Assembly: GCF_024124545.1 (NCBI RefSeq) | Contig: NZ_JAMXSF010000002.1 | Span: 1 to 64,000 of the forward strand | Origin: Pseudoalteromonas sp. XMcav2-N | GTDB lineage: Bacteria; Pseudomonadota; Gammaproteobacteria; Enterobacterales; Alteromonadaceae | Length of the DNA: 64,000 bases | Direction of reading: 5' to 3' | Shown here: piece by piece, positions 1 to 11,011 of the stretch | Layout of the letters: each line of letters starts with the position of its first letter | Position numbering within the stretch: the stretch's first letter is position 1 | The notes under the pieces: model-generated | The model's database searches: none | The model's input: the letters and a program-made list of their open reading frames with translations, nothing else | Told to the model about the DNA's origin: nothing | Program-made: the position numbers and the translations under genes

Positions 1-3000
1 CCGCCGACTCGACCAGCTCATGGCTCATCAGCTGAGTTTCAATCTCACCCAGTTCGACCCGGAAACCGCGGATCTTGACCTGATCGTCGCTGCGTCCGAC
101 AAACTCAATTTCGCCGTCTGCGCCCATGCGCACTAAGTCGCCGGTTTTGTATAAACGGGCGCTCAGCGCAGGATTGGCCGGGTCAAAATACGGGTTGTCA
201 ATAAAGCGCTCGGCGGTGAGTTCACTCTGATGCAGATAACCACTGGCCAGACACTGACCACTGACATACAGCTCACCCACCACACCCGGCGGGCATAATG
301 TCAGCTGCTCGCTGAGCACCAGCGTCGCAGTATTGACGTTGGCGCGGCCAATGGGCACCGCACGCGGGTCATCGTACCCGCCGCTGATGGCATAGCCCGA
401 TGCGGTGACTGTGGTCTCAGTCGGACCATAGGTATTGAGCAACACAAAACCCGGTTTAAGCGAGGCCACCGATTGTTTATCCAGCGCTTCACCGCCGACA
501 ATCACCAGCCGCAGTGCCAGCGCTTCAAGCTCTGTTTCGCTCAGCGCCAGCATATGCCAGAACGCCGTTGGCAAACTGGCTACGCTGATGGCATGGCTGT
601 CACAGAAGGTAATAAAGGCCTCGCGGCTCAGCGACACATCGTCGTCGCGCAGCACCAAAGTGGCGCCCTGAGTTAACGTTGCCAGCCATTCTTCGACGAA
701 AATATCGAAGTTCATGGTAGAGAACTGCAACACGTTGTCGGCTTCGGTGATTTCGTAGCGTTGCTCGCAGTTAGCGGCAAAATTGATGAGGTTGTGATGA
801 CTGATCATCACGCCCTTGGGATTACCGGTCGAGCCCGAGGTGTACATCACATAGGCCAGATTTTCCGGGCTCAGCGCCACATCCGGGTTGCTGATTGGGT
901 AGCCTGCGAACTGGCTGGCATCATCCAGCAGCACTGGTGTGACGTTAAAATTGCTCAGCATGGCAGCCACTTTTTGCTGGGTCAGCACTACAGACAGACC
1001 GGTGTCTTCGACCATATACGCCAGACGCTCCTGCGGATAATCCGGGTCCAGCGGCACATAGGCGCCGCCGGCTTTTAGAATGCCCAGCACGGCCACCATC
1101 ATTTCCAGCGAGCGACCCACACACAGGCCAACCAAAGTATCCGGGCCCACCTGATGTTCAGCGCGTAAATAGTGCGCCAGCTGGTTGGCGCGTTCGTTGA
1201 GTAAATGGTAGGTCAGGATGTCATCGTCATAGCTGACGGCCACTCTGTCCATGGTTTTCGCGGCCTGCTGCTCAAACAGCTGATTTACCGAAGCTTGTGG
1301 TAAGGTCACAATCGGCCCTTGCTGTGCGCTCAGTAATGCCTGGCGCTGCTCGGCAGAATAGGCTGTCCACTGAGCCGGTGATTCTTCGGATTCGCGCATG
1401 ACATGGTGTAATAAGTTGTCGATGGCGGTATTCATCAGATCTGCCACCAGCGCCAGCGGCACACGCGTATCAGCCTGGAAATCGAGGGTGAACGCATCAC
1501 CAAAATCATTGACCGACAGATCCAGCGGATAGTTACTGCGCTCACGCACTGCTGCAATGTCGTACAGGCTGCTTTGTTGCTCGTCAAGGTTTTCAGAGTG
1601 ACGGAAATTCAGCGTGGTACTGAACAGCGGCGAACTGGCATCCACCTGAGAGTGACGCTGCGCCTCGGCAAGTGCCACCTGCTCATAGGGGATCAACCCC
1701 TGCAGCTGCTCGTGCACCTGAGTCAGCAGAGTTCTGGCATCCACACCCGCCAGCTGAACACGCACCGGCAAGGTATTGATCAGCATGCCCAGCATACGCT
1801 CCACGCCCGCTTCACCGCTCATACGTCCTGACAATACAGTACCAAACACCACATCCTGCATATTACAACAGTGGCTCAGCACCTGTGCCCAGGCGGCATG
1901 GAACAGTACTGCCGGGCCCATTTGTAATTGGCGCGACAACTGACGAATACGCTCACCCTGTTCAGGTGCCAGCGCATAGCTAAGCTCCTGCGAATTAGAC
2001 CCGTCTCCCAGCGTATCGGCCAGACCAAAAGGTAAGGTTGGCATATCAACATCACCCAGACGGGCCGAGAAAAATGCCGCGCTGTCGAGGGTTTTAGCAA
2101 TGTGTTGTGATTTGGCAACGAACTCGCGATACGGCACCTGAGGTGGCAAGCTTTCCTGCTCACCCGCCACACACATGGCGAGTTCTTCCAGAATCAATTC
2201 AACCGACACATGGTCGGTGATCAGGTGATGATGCTTAAACAAAGCATGGACTTTGCCACTGGCCTCGTCCCGAACAACCTGCATGCGTACCAAAGGTGCC
2301 TGCTCGACATCAATTTTATGATTGCCGTGTTCAACAAAGTCATTAAAAGCCACCAGCACATCTTGCTCGGCACCAAAGTCCAGCCACTCAACCAGACTGC
2401 CTACCTCGCGCTGTACCACCTGAACCGCTTTGTCGCGACCGCGCCAGAGGATTACACTGCGCAAGATATCATGGCGGGCAACCACCTGCTCCAGCGCCGT
2501 AACAAAGCGCTCAAACTTGGTGTCATCCGCAAAGGTCAGTGCTGCAGAAATCACATAGGGGTCAAACTCTTGCTGCAAAGAATGCGCAAACAAAATGCCT
2601 TCCTGCAGTGGTGCCAGCGGATAGATATCCTGAATGTTTTGCACACCGCCGGGGATCTGCGCACAGACTGAATCAATCTCGCTTTGGGTCAGCGCAATCA
2701 ATGGTAGCATCTGTGGCGTAATAACCGTGGTATCAGCCGTTATCCCATTCGCGGGCACTTGCCAGCTCAGCTCTTCTTCCAGCTTAGTCACAGTGGAGGC
2801 CATTTCAGCCAGTGTCTGGGCCTTAAAGATAGCTGCGGCTTCTGCCGTAAACCCGGCCTGTTTAAGCCGGGCATGGATCTTCATCACCAGCAGTGAATGT
2901 CCGCCCAGTTCAAAGAAGTTTGCCGTGCGACTGATGTTGCTCGCTTCAATACCGAGCAGCTGCGACCAGATGTCACTGAGCAAAATTTCCGTGTCCGTTT

Positions 3001-6000
3001 CAGGCGCTTCGTACTGGCCCTGCCCTGAAGCCATATCTGGTTCTGGCAGCGCGCGTTTATCAATTTTACCATTGGCATTGAGTGGCCATTGCGCCATAGC
3101 TACAAACGCTCCCGGAACCATGTAGGCCGGTAAACTATCGCCCAGTGCCTCACTTAACCAGTGACCCAATGTCTGGCCCTCAGGCACCTGAGTTGCAGGC
3201 TCCACATAGGCCACTATCATGGCATTATTGCTGAGGTCTTTACGAGCAATCACTAAGGCCTGCTCAACCTGCTCCAATGCATTGAGTGTGTGTTCGATTT
3301 CGCCTAACTCGACGCGAAAGCCGCGGATCTTAATCTGGTCGTCTACCCGGCCAACGTACACAATCTGGCCCTGCTCGTCGTAGCGTACCAGGTCGCCGGA
3401 GCGATATAAGCGCTGCGGATGTCCTTCACGCCCGGCAAAGGGATTATCAATAAAACGTTCAGCACTGAGCTCAGCCAGGTTGAGATAACCCAGCGCCAGC
3501 CCGTCGCCACCGAGATAGAGTTCGCCCACGGCGCCCACCGGCAGCAGTTGCTGCTGTGCAGATAAGACATAACAACGGTCACCACAAATCCCGCGTCCAA
3601 TCGGCAGCACACCACGAGCAATATCATCGTTGTTCACCGCATACCAGGTTGAGAAAGTGGTGTTTTCTGTGGGTCCATATACATGAATAAACCGACAATT
3701 CGGGTTACTGGCCAGGGCTTTTTCCCAGCTGTTCAAACGCGCGGCTTCACCACCGGACAAGACACAACGTAATGAAGTCTGAGTGACGCCAGTTCGGCTC
3801 CACTCATCAAAGAGGCCGGTCGTCAGGAACATATCCGTGATCTGTTGTTCACCAATCACCTCATCCAGACGAGACACAGTTAAAAACTCCTCCGGGAACA
3901 GCACACAACGACCACCGTTGAGTAAGGGTCCCCAAATCTCTATGGTTGCTGCATCAAAGGCGATATTGGCACATTGCAAAAACGCCGTGTCACTCCCCAA
4001 CTTAATAAAGTCAGGATTATCTACCAGACGTACCACCGCACGATGTGGCGTCATAACGCCCTTGGGGTTGCCGGTTGAGCCCGAAGTATAAATCACATAC
4101 GCCAGAGACTGCGGTGACTGCGCGTCATTGCAGAGCGGATTATCCGTACCGTACTTAGCAAACCGGCTGTTGTGGCTATCCACAGACACTAACTCAGCAC
4201 CACTGAACGAGAGCCGTTCGCACAGCGCTTGTTCAGTCAATATCACCTGCGCACCGCTGTCAGCCAGCATATACTCAAGCCGGGACTGAGGGTAATTGGG
4301 CTCCAGCGGTAAATAGGCACCGCCGGCTTTCACAATCGCCAATGTGGCTACCACCAATTGAATGGAGCGGCCAATGCACAGGCCCACTAAAGTGCCATTA
4401 GTCACGTTATGTTGCTCACGTAAGTAATGTGCCAGCTGGTTAGCCTGCGCGTTGAGCTCGCCATAACTGAGTGTCTGCTCATTGAGTTGCAGTGCAATGG
4501 CATCCGGCGTTTTTGCGGCTTGCGCTTCAAACACCTGTTGGATCTGCATATCACTGCGATACCAGGGCACATCCGCCTGCCACTGCACCAGCTGATGTTG
4601 CTGTGCCTGCTCGGGCAGTACGCTGTAAGCAGCGGTTTGCTCCGGTGTGTCTTCTAATGCTGTCACCAGATTTGTCAGCGCATTGGTCAGATAAGCCGCT
4701 ATCTGCTTTGCATCAACCTGTTGGTCAATCTGGTACTCCAGCGAGAAGCCTTGCCCTAAATCATTTACCGACACGCCAAACGGATAATTGGTGCGCTCTT
4801 TGGCGCTCAGTAAAGTCCAGGCAGCATTGCTGTCGTGCAGCGCAGTTATATCGTCCTGCGCAGCAGAATGTCGGTAGTTCAGCATGGCACTGAACAGGGT
4901 TGCGCCGCTGGCCAGGCCACTGTATTTTTGTGCTTCGGCCAGCGATACCTGCTCGTAAGGCAACAAGGCTTTGAGGCTCTGATCGACCCGCTTAAGCTGA
5001 GTCAGCACAGGAGCCTCATCCAGTGAAACACGCAATGGCAGGGTGTTGATCATCATTCCCATCATGGTCTCAATGCCCGCCATGCCATTCATCCGGCCAG
5101 ACATCACACTGCCAAATACCACCTCCTGCGACCCACAACAGGCGGCTATCACCTGCGCCCAGGCCAGATGAAACAGGGCTGCCGGACTCAGTCTTTCACG
5201 CCGTGCCAGGGTGCGGATTGCGTCACTCAACTCAATCGGTAATGTGTCATGGTGATCAACGATAGTCTCACCACTGCCTGTCACCTCACTCAGACCAAAA
5301 GGCAGTGTGGGGGTTTCTATATCGCCCAATTGCGCCGAGAAGAATTCGGCTACCTCAAGCCCTCGATTGTGTTCAAGCGTATGCGCGATAAAGGCACGAT
5401 AAGGCAAGGGCGTGGGCAATGCCGAGTCGGGTTCATCACATAGCTGTTGTAACTGGGATACCAGGATATCCAGTGAAACGTGATCCGTTGTGAGGTGATG
5501 GAAAGTCAATAATGCGTAGTGCTTGCCCTCGTCACAGGCTTCTGTAACAGCCAACTTGATAAGTGGTGCCAGTTCAAGGTCCAGAGTGTGCTGATGCTCT
5601 GTCACATAGGCTTCAAATGCGGCTTTGATCGGTTGCTCAGTATCAAACACCAGATGCGACACGCTCAGCTTTGCTTCGCGCATCACCACCTGCACAGCTG
5701 TTTCGCGCTCGCGCCACATCACCGCTGTGCGCAGCACATCGTGGGTTGTCAGCATACGTTGCAGCGCCTGCTGGAAGTTCGCAAGCTGTTCAGATCCGGC
5801 AAACTCAAACGCCGCTGTGGTAACATACGGGTCAGCCTGGGTGTTTAAGGTATGCACAAATAACACGCCTTCCTGAAGGGGTGCCAGCGGATATATGTCT
5901 GCAATATTGCGGTGTGCACCGGGTATTTTTGCGGCAATCTCATCGATTTCATGCTGGCTCAACTCAACCAGATCCAGCATCTCAGGCGTCACATAGCCAC

Positions 6001-9000
6001 AATCAGCCGGGATGCCATTTTCCGGCACTTCAAACGTGCTGCCATCTTTACCCTGCCTGTCCAGCAGTTCTGCCATTTCCCGTAACGACGCGGTAGCAAA
6101 CAGATCGTGAACCCGCGCTTGCCAGTCCAGGCTTTGCAGCTGACTGGCCAGTTGCATCAGCAACAGGGAATGGCCGCCCAGCTGGAAGAAGTTGGCGGTC
6201 GCGCTTACATCATCGACTTTGAGTAACTCAGACCATAAGGCCGCCAACGTAATTTCGGTATTCGTTTGTGGTGCAAGATATTCCCCCTGCAACGCAATGG
6301 TTGTACACGCCAACAGAGCTTTCTTATCAATTTTACCGTTCGGGGTCAGTGGCCACTGAGTCAGCAATGTAAAATGCCCCGGCACCATGTGTGCTGGCAG
6401 CCCCTGCTCTAGCTCTCGTTGCAGAGCAAAGACAAACTCAGCCTGCTCCGACTCTGCCACCGGCTGCTCCGGGATCACACAGGCCAGTAACTGATTGGTG
6501 CCACCCTGGCGCTTTGCCAGCACCACACATGAGTGCACGGCCGAGAGTTTATTCAGGCCGTGCTCAATTTCTCCCAGCTCGACGCGGAACCCGCGCACTT
6601 TAACCTGATCGTCAGCACGCCCGACAAACTCCAGCTCACCATCCGGCAAATAACGAACCAGATCGCCACTGCGATACAGACGCGCTCCGGTCTGCGGGTT
6701 TTGCTGATAAAAGGGATTAGCGACAAACTTCTCTTCGCTTAATTCAGGGCGATTCAGATAGCCTTGCGCCAATCCGGCACCACCGATATACAGCTCACCA
6801 ATTGAGCCAACCGGCAGCATTTTTTGATATTCATCCAGGACAAACAAAGACACATTATCGAGCGCCTTACCGATGCGAACCGCATTACCCGGCATCAATT
6901 GACACACAGTGGCACACACCGATGCCTCAGACGGACCGTAGGCATTATAAAAACCATAACGTGCAGACCATAAGTCCATCAGCTCTTGCTCGCAGGCTTC
7001 ACCCGCCACAATCAGACATTGCAGGGCATAGTCTTCCCGATATTCCATGGTCGCCAAAAACGCCGGTGGCAAGGTCACATGGGTGATCTGCTGCTGGACA
7101 AATAAATCGGCCACTTTGGCCGGTTCAAGACGTGCCTCATCACTGCTGATCACTAAGGTAGCGCCGTTGAGCAGCGCCATGACCCAGTCCCAGGTGCCCG
7201 CATCAAAGCTGATTGACGCGTAGTGTAATACCCGGCTTTGTGGCTTGATGGCAAAACGGGCTTGCTGATTCTGCGCCAGATTGACAATACCACGGTGGGT
7301 ACACATCACCCCTTTGGGTTTGCCCGTCGACCCCGACGTATAAATCAGGTATGCCAGCTCATCGCTATGCTGCTGTATCTCTGTGCTGAGGTTGTCCAGG
7401 CCACACTGAGCCCATTGTCCAGTCTGGGTGTCCAGCGAAATCACTTTGTCAGCGGCAAATGCCAGCGACTCACGACACCGCTCATTGGTCAGGATCACAC
7501 TGACTGCGGAGTCTTCCATCATGTAAGCAAGGCGCTCCACCGGGTAATTGGGATCCAGGGGCACGTAAACACCACCCGCTTTTAGAGTCGCCAGGATGGC
7601 TATCATCATTTCGATAGAGCGGTTGATACACACGCCAACATAGCTGCCCGGCATAACCCCTTGTTGCGCTAAATAGTGAGCCAGCTGATTGGCCCGTTCA
7701 TTCAGTGCCTGGTAGCTCAGGGACGCCTCACCAAACACCAGGGCGCAGTGTTTAGGCGTGGCAGCAACTTGCTGCTCAAACACTTGCTGTATCGTTAACT
7801 GAGAGGCATAGTCAACCTGATTGCCATTCCAGTCGAACAGCTGCTGTTCAACTTCCTGTTCAGTGGCTAACGTGTAATCGCCAATCAGCATGGTTGGGTT
7901 GGTTACCACATCGGCAATCATGGTCGTCAGCCGACTGACATGGCCATCAATCTCATCCTCGTTGAAGAAGTTTCGGTCAAAGTTAAACTCAACATGGACG
8001 TTATTAATATTATCATGGCTGCGCACATAAATAGACAAAGGGTATGAGCTAAAGCCACTGTTCAGTACCGCCTTGTAACTGGACACTTCGCCAAACTGGG
8101 TATCGGAAGGGTGATCTTCCACTGACAGCTGAATATCGAACAACTGACCCTCACCCTCATTCATCGGCCGAAGGTCGCGGATCATTTCATGCAGCGGGTA
8201 CTTTTGATATTTGTAGCTGCGTTTGAGCTCGGCGGCCACGGCTTTAAAGGTGTCAGCAAAGCTATCGGTACGAGAAAAGGCCACGCCAACGGGGATCACC
8301 GACGCCATCATACCTATCGTCTGACGTAATTTAGCCGAGCTGCGGTTGTGGACGGGCATCCCGATGTGGACCAGATCACGCTTATCATTCATCTGCGAAA
8401 AATACACCGCGACCAGGGTGGTGAAAAAGTGTGTTGCCGAGCAGCCATAACGCGCGGCAACCGCGCCGATATGATTGTACTGCTGCTGGGTAAATTCGTA
8501 TTCGCGACGGGCAAATGGCTGGTCATCAAACTGATTGGTTTTCTTCAGCAGCAGCGGATCGGGTAAGGCCTTAAACTTTTCCTGCCAGAAAGCCCGGTCT
8601 TTTTCGAACCGGCTACTCTGCCGATAGGCCTGGTCTTTTTCAATAAACTCGCTGTACGACGGGCGTTCTGGCACTTCTTTAATGAAATGCCCCTGAGCAT
8701 CCATCGCCAGATACGTTTCACTGAGGTACTCAAGGAACAGACTGCCCGCGATACCATCCACTATCAGGTGGTGGAACACCATACACATGGCACTCTCCTG
8801 CTCGGAGATTTTTAACCAGTGGATACGCCATAAACAAGGGCCATAAATATCAAAGGGGGTAGACATCTGAGTCTGGCAATAGTCTGCTGCACGCTGATGC
8901 GCATCCGTATAGCCACTGAGGTCAATACACTTCCAGTCCAGTTCCAGATCATCATTGATGATTTGCCAGGGTTGGGTGTCTTCCAGTACCAGATTGATAC

Positions 9001-9178
9001 GATAAGCATCTGTGTGCGCCACGACGTGATCCAGTGCATGCTTAAAGCGTATCGGGTCCAGTGCCCCTGTTAATACAAACCGACCCCCAACGTTGTACAG
9101 TGGGGATTCACTCTTGAATACTTGCTCCATCCAGACTGGTTGCTGAGATGATGTCAGGGGGTAACGTCTATTATTCAT
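1..9178 (-). CDS. Nonribosomal peptide synthetase D (partial, runs off window; C-A-T-C-A-T-C-A)
   Basis: The gene opens at 9178 and is still open at base 1, so at least 3059 residues are present. Visible order: starter-like condensation domain (HHLIVDG near residue 133), adenylation 1 (about 461-950), carrier 1 (GGHSLL near 1000), dual C/E-like condensation (HTLNTQADPYV near 1109), adenylation 2 (about 1549-2040), carrier 2 (near 2091), a second dual-type condensation (HSLQQEFDPYV near 2186) and adenylation 3 from about 2629, cut in its C-terminal part after the GFRVELGEIE motif. Hand-read ten-residue codes are DAWTIAAVCK (Phe), DAIFLGVTFK (Ile-like) and DIEAIGTVTK (unassigned; Glu at 239 may suit a basic residue). 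Unlike the other three synthetases it has no N-terminal docking domain. This fits a chain-initiating enzyme, possibly N-acylating the first residue. It lies 116 bp behind the exporter gene, probably in the same operon. Its release or docking end is outside the window. Confidence 0.95.
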   Translation of the reverse strand, partial: MNNRRYPLTSSQQPVWMEQVFKSESPLYNVGGRFVLTGALDPIRFKHALDHVVAHTDAYRINLVLEDTQPWQIINDDLELDWKCIDLSGYTDAHQRAADYCQTQMSTPFDIYGPCLWRIHWLKISEQESAMCMVFHHLIVDGIAGSLFLEYLSETYLAMDAQGHFIKEVPERPSYSEFIEKDQAYRQSSRFEKDRAFWQEKFKALPDPLLLKKTNQFDDQPFARREYEFTQQQYNHIGAVAARYGCSATHFFTTLVAVYFSQMNDKRDLVHIGMPVHNRSSAKLRQTIGMMASVIPVGVAFSRTDSFADTFKAVAAELKRSYKYQKYPLHEMIRDLRPMNEGEGQLFDIQLSVEDHPSDTQFGEVSSYKAVLNSGFSSYPLSIYVRSHDNINNVHVEFNFDRNFFNEDEIDGHVSRLTTMIADVVTNPTMLIGDYTLATEQEVEQQLFDWNGNQVDYASQLTIQQVFEQQVAATPKHCALVFGEASLSYQALNERANQLAHYLAQQGVMPGSYVGVCINRSIEMMIAILATLKAGGVYVPLDPNYPVERLAYMMEDSAVSVILTNERCRESLAFAADKVISLDTQTGQWAQCGLDNLSTEIQQHSDELAYLIYTSGSTGKPKGVMCTHRGIVNLAQNQQARFAIKPQSRVLHYASISFDAGTWDWVMALLNGATLVISSDEARLEPAKVADLFVQQQITHVTLPPAFLATMEYREDYALQCLIVAGEACEQELMDLWSARYGFYNAYGPSEASVCATVCQLMPGNAVRIGKALDNVSLFVLDEYQKMLPVGSIGELYIGGAGLAQGYLNRPELSEEKFVANPFYQQNPQTGARLYRSGDLVRYLPDGELEFVGRADDQVKVRGFRVELGEIEHGLNKLSAVHSCVVLAKRQGGTNQLLACVIPEQPVAESEQAEFVFALQRELEQGLPAHMVPGHFTLLTQWPLTPNGKIDKKALLACTTIALQGEYLAPQTNTEITLAALWSELLKVDDVSATANFFQLGGHSLLLMQLASQLQSLDWQARVHDLFATASLREMAELLDRQGKDGSTFEVPENGIPADCGYVTPEMLDLVELSQHEIDEIAAKIPGAHRNIADIYPLAPLQEGVLFVHTLNTQADPYVTTAAFEFAGSEQLANFQQALQRMLTTHDVLRTAVMWRERETAVQVVMREAKLSVSHLVFDTEQPIKAAFEAYVTEHQHTLDLELAPLIKLAVTEACDEGKHYALLTFHHLTTDHVSLDILVSQLQQLCDEPDSALPTPLPYRAFIAHTLEHNRGLEVAEFFSAQLGDIETPTLPFGLSEVTGSGETIVDHHDTLPIELSDAIRTLARRERLSPAALFHLAWAQVIAACCGSQEVVFGSVMSGRMNGMAGIETMMGMMINTLPLRVSLDEAPVLTQLKRVDQSLKALLPYEQVSLAEAQKYSGLASGATLFSAMLNYRHSAAQDDITALHDSNAAWTLLSAKERTNYPFGVSVNDLGQGFSLEYQIDQQVDAKQIAAYLTNALTNLVTALEDTPEQTAAYSVLPEQAQQHQLVQWQADVPWYRSDMQIQQVFEAQAAKTPDAIALQLNEQTLSYGELNAQANQLAHYLREQHNVTNGTLVGLCIGRSIQLVVATLAIVKAGGAYLPLEPNYPQSRLEYMLADSGAQVILTEQALCERLSFSGAELVSVDSHNSRFAKYGTDNPLCNDAQSPQSLAYVIYTSGSTGNPKGVMTPHRAVVRLVDNPDFIKLGSDTAFLQCANIAFDAATIEIWGPLLNGGRCVLFPEEFLTVSRLDEVIGEQQITDMFLTTGLFDEWSRTGVTQTSLRCVLSGGEAARLNSWEKALASNPNCRFIHVYGPTENTTFSTWYAVNNDDIARGVLPIGRGICGDRCYVLSAQQQLLPVGAVGELYLGGDGLALGYLNLAELSAERFIDNPFAGREGHPQRLYRSGDLVRYDEQGQIVYVGRVDDQIKIRGFRVELGEIEHTLNALEQVEQALVIARKDLSNNAMIVAYVEPATQVPEGQTLGHWLSEALGDSLPAYMVPGAFVAMAQWPLNANGKIDKRALPEPDMASGQGQYEAPETDTEILLSDIWSQLLGIEASNISRTANFFELGGHSLLVMKIHARLKQAGFTAEAAAIFKAQTLAEMASTVTKLEEELSWQVPANGITADTTVITPQMLPLIALTQSEIDSVCAQIPGGVQNIQDIYPLAPLQEGILFAHSLQQEFDPYVISAALTFADDTKFERFVTALEQVVARHDILRSVILWRGRDKAVQVVQREVGSLVEWLDFGAEQDVLVAFNDFVEHGNHKIDVEQAPLVRMQVVRDEASGKVHALFKHHHLITDHVSVELILEELAMCVAGEQESLPPQVPYREFVAKSQHIAKTLDSAAFFSARLGDVDMPTLPFGLADTLGDGSNSQELSYALAPEQGERIRQLSRQLQMGPAVLFHAAWAQVLSHCCNMQDVVFGTVLSGRMSGEAGVERMLGMLINTLPVRVQLAGVDARTLLTQVHEQLQGLIPYEQVALAEAQRHSQVDASSPLFSTTLNFRHSENLDEQQSSLYDIAAVRERSNYPLDLSVNDFGDAFTLDFQADTRVPLALVADLMNTAIDNLLHHVMRESEESPAQWTAYSAEQRQALLSAQQGPIVTLPQASVNQLFEQQAAKTMDRVAVSYDDDILTYHLLNERANQLAHYLRAEHQVGPDTLVGLCVGRSLEMMVAVLGILKAGGAYVPLDPDYPQERLAYMVEDTGLSVVLTQQKVAAMLSNFNVTPVLLDDASQFAGYPISNPDVALSPENLAYVMYTSGSTGNPKGVMISHHNLINFAANCEQRYEITEADNVLQFSTMNFDIFVEEWLATLTQGATLVLRDDDVSLSREAFITFCDSHAISVASLPTAFWHMLALSETELEALALRLVIVGGEALDKQSVASLKPGFVLLNTYGPTETTVTASGYAISGGYDDPRAVPIGRANVNTATLVLSEQLTLCPPGVVGELYVSGQCLASGYLHQSELTAERFIDNPYFDPANPALSARLYKTGDLVRMGADGEIEFVGRSDDQVKIRGFRVELGEIETQLMSHELVESA

Positions 9179-9267
9179 TCTTGGTCTATCCATACTCGCT
9201 GGCCCCGATACGCGGAGACCTTGATAATACTCTGGCCTTAAGGCATCACCGTAAGGCACAAAACGTA

Positions 9268-9284
9268 GCGGGCCAAAAGCCCGC
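9268..9284 (-). terminator. Hairpin after the exporter gene (terminator or attenuator)
   Basis: A perfect 6-bp GC stem (GCGGGC / GCCCGC) with a 5-nt loop lies 11 bp past the exporter stop. On the minus strand it is followed by TACGTTTTG, an imperfect T-tract. It sits between the exporter and NRPS-D, so it could reduce read-through into NRPS-D or mark a processing point. Confidence 0.4.
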
Positions 9285-9294
9285 GATCTGGCTT

Positions 9295-10968
9295 TCAGGC
9301 CAGCGCTACAGGCTGTTCAGCAACAGGTTCTGCAGATGAAAATGACGTGGTTACGTCTTCCATCTGACCAGCCTCAAATTTGAGAATACGGTCAGACAGT
9401 GAGAAGTAATGTTCGTCGTGACTGATCACGAATACGGTCTTACCCAAAGACTTAAGCTCAGGTAAGAGTTCGCGATAAAAGAAGTTTCTGAAATACGGGT
9501 CCTGATCGGCTGCCCATTCATCAAAAATATAAAGCGGTGTGTCTTCCATGTACGACAGCAATAAGCCCAGACGTTTCTTCTGACCCTGAGAAAGCTCAGT
9601 GGTCGATAAAATGCCTTTTTCTACCGTGACTTTCTGATCCAGCTTCAGCTTGCTCAGATACTGACGAATTTTGTTGTCATCGGCCAGCATGCCGTTGGCA
9701 TCGATCACTTGCTCAAACAGGTAGAAGTCAGAAAAGATGGTGCTAAAGTGGCAACGGTACCAATCCATTGCATGCGCGGCATCCCGACCATCAAGGCGGA
9801 TACTGCCGCGAGTTGGGGTATACAAACCACATAACACTTTGGCGAAGGTAGATTTACCACAGCCATTGCCGCCAATCAGGAAAACGATTTCGCCACGCTG
9901 GATTTGCGTACTGATAGGCCCGATGGAGAAGTGGTAGTCGTCGCTGTCATCACGACGGTATTCATATTCGATGGCCTCGATGTCCAGAGTGTGCCAGTTA
10001 TGCTCAGGGTGCAGTGTGTTGTCCAGCTGATCAGTCAAAATCTCTTCCGATAGTTGCAGCTTTTCTATTTTCTGGCTCGACACTATGCCCTCAGCAACCA
10101 CAGAGTAGGTGTTGATCAACACCGTCAGTGGACCAATCACATAAACCAGCGTCAGCACAAAGCTCACCACCACCTCAGTGGCTATGCCGCTCAAAAACAG
10201 CTGTGACATAAAAACCACAGACCCCAGCGCCAGGAACAAGATCAGATTGGTCCAGTTGCTCAGAATGATAAATATAATGTGCGCTGAAATTGTCGACTTT
10301 TTAATTTCCTGAATATTTGGCGTCACCACCTTTTTGTAAAAAAAACGCTTACGGTTGAAGTTAATATTCAGTTCTTTACCACCGTCAATCAGGGCACGAA
10401 AGTTCTTAAACAGGCTGTCATCCAGTTCCCGCACAGCCTGAAAGCGCTGAATGCCCAGGCTCATAAGCAGCTGAGCGACCAGCATAGCTAGCAACAACAC
10501 GCCACCGACAAACAAAAACAGCTGCCAGGACTGATAGCTCATATAAGCAAAACACAGCAACACGGTAGCCAGGTTATAGGCCACATGCGGTACGGCACTC
10601 AGGGTTGCGGTGAGTGACTCAATGTCTTTGGTCAAAGTAGCAAAAATCCGATGCCCACCCACGCGCTCAATCTGCTCATAACTGGTCGACAAAACTCGCT
10701 GAACCAGATTCTCGCGAATACTTACCATGATCTGAACGGATAACTTAGTGAGAATGTACTGAGAAATCACACTAAAGGTTAGAAACCCCGCCAGTGCGAC
10801 GAAAAAAATGCCCAGTGCTTTGAGCACATCAGAGTCCGGGTTAGACACATTTTCTATCTCAGCATTGACCAGTGAGATGATGCCGATGCCTGAAAGCGCA
10901 CTGACAACGCTCAAAAGCGTGGCAAGTATGAGTAGTTTCTTATGAGATAAAACTAGCCGATATAACAT
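9295..10968 (-). CDS. Cyclic-peptide-type ABC exporter (fused membrane and ATPase domains)
   Basis: This 557-residue half-transporter has an N-terminal membrane domain (hydrophobic segments within about residues 10-290) fused to a C-terminal ATPase. Visible ATPase motifs are Walker A GGNGCGKST, signature LSQGQKKR, Walker B IFDEWAADQDP and the switch His in VISHDEHYF. The DEWAADQDP form and the total length match the SyrD/PvdE-like cyclic peptide transporter family, which exports NRPS products or their precursors across the inner membrane. It sits between NRPS-C and NRPS-D on the same strand, 111 bp after NRPS-C, so the peptide made here is its likely cargo. The ATG at 10968 has AAGG about 9 nt upstream. 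All ATPase motifs look intact. Confidence 0.93.
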   Translation of the reverse strand: MLYRLVLSHKKLLILATLLSVVSALSGIGIISLVNAEIENVSNPDSDVLKALGIFFVALAGFLTFSVISQYILTKLSVQIMVSIRENLVQRVLSTSYEQIERVGGHRIFATLTKDIESLTATLSAVPHVAYNLATVLLCFAYMSYQSWQLFLFVGGVLLLAMLVAQLLMSLGIQRFQAVRELDDSLFKNFRALIDGGKELNINFNRKRFFYKKVVTPNIQEIKKSTISAHIIFIILSNWTNLILFLALGSVVFMSQLFLSGIATEVVVSFVLTLVYVIGPLTVLINTYSVVAEGIVSSQKIEKLQLSEEILTDQLDNTLHPEHNWHTLDIEAIEYEYRRDDSDDYHFSIGPISTQIQRGEIVFLIGGNGCGKSTFAKVLCGLYTPTRGSIRLDGRDAAHAMDWYRCHFSTIFSDFYLFEQVIDANGMLADDNKIRQYLSKLKLDQKVTVEKGILSTTELSQGQKKRLGLLLSYMEDTPLYIFDEWAADQDPYFRNFFYRELLPELKSLGKTVFVISHDEHYFSLSDRILKFEAGQMEDVTTSFSSAEPVAEQPVALA

Positions 10969-11011
10969 AAAACAGCCTTGTAATGGTTACTAATTCTAAA
11001 ATAGGTATTAG

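Noticed and set aside
2210..3125. Several plus-strand frames of 60-163 residues inside NRPS-D
   Set aside because: They are antisense to the condensation and carrier domains of NRPS-D, which read through without break.
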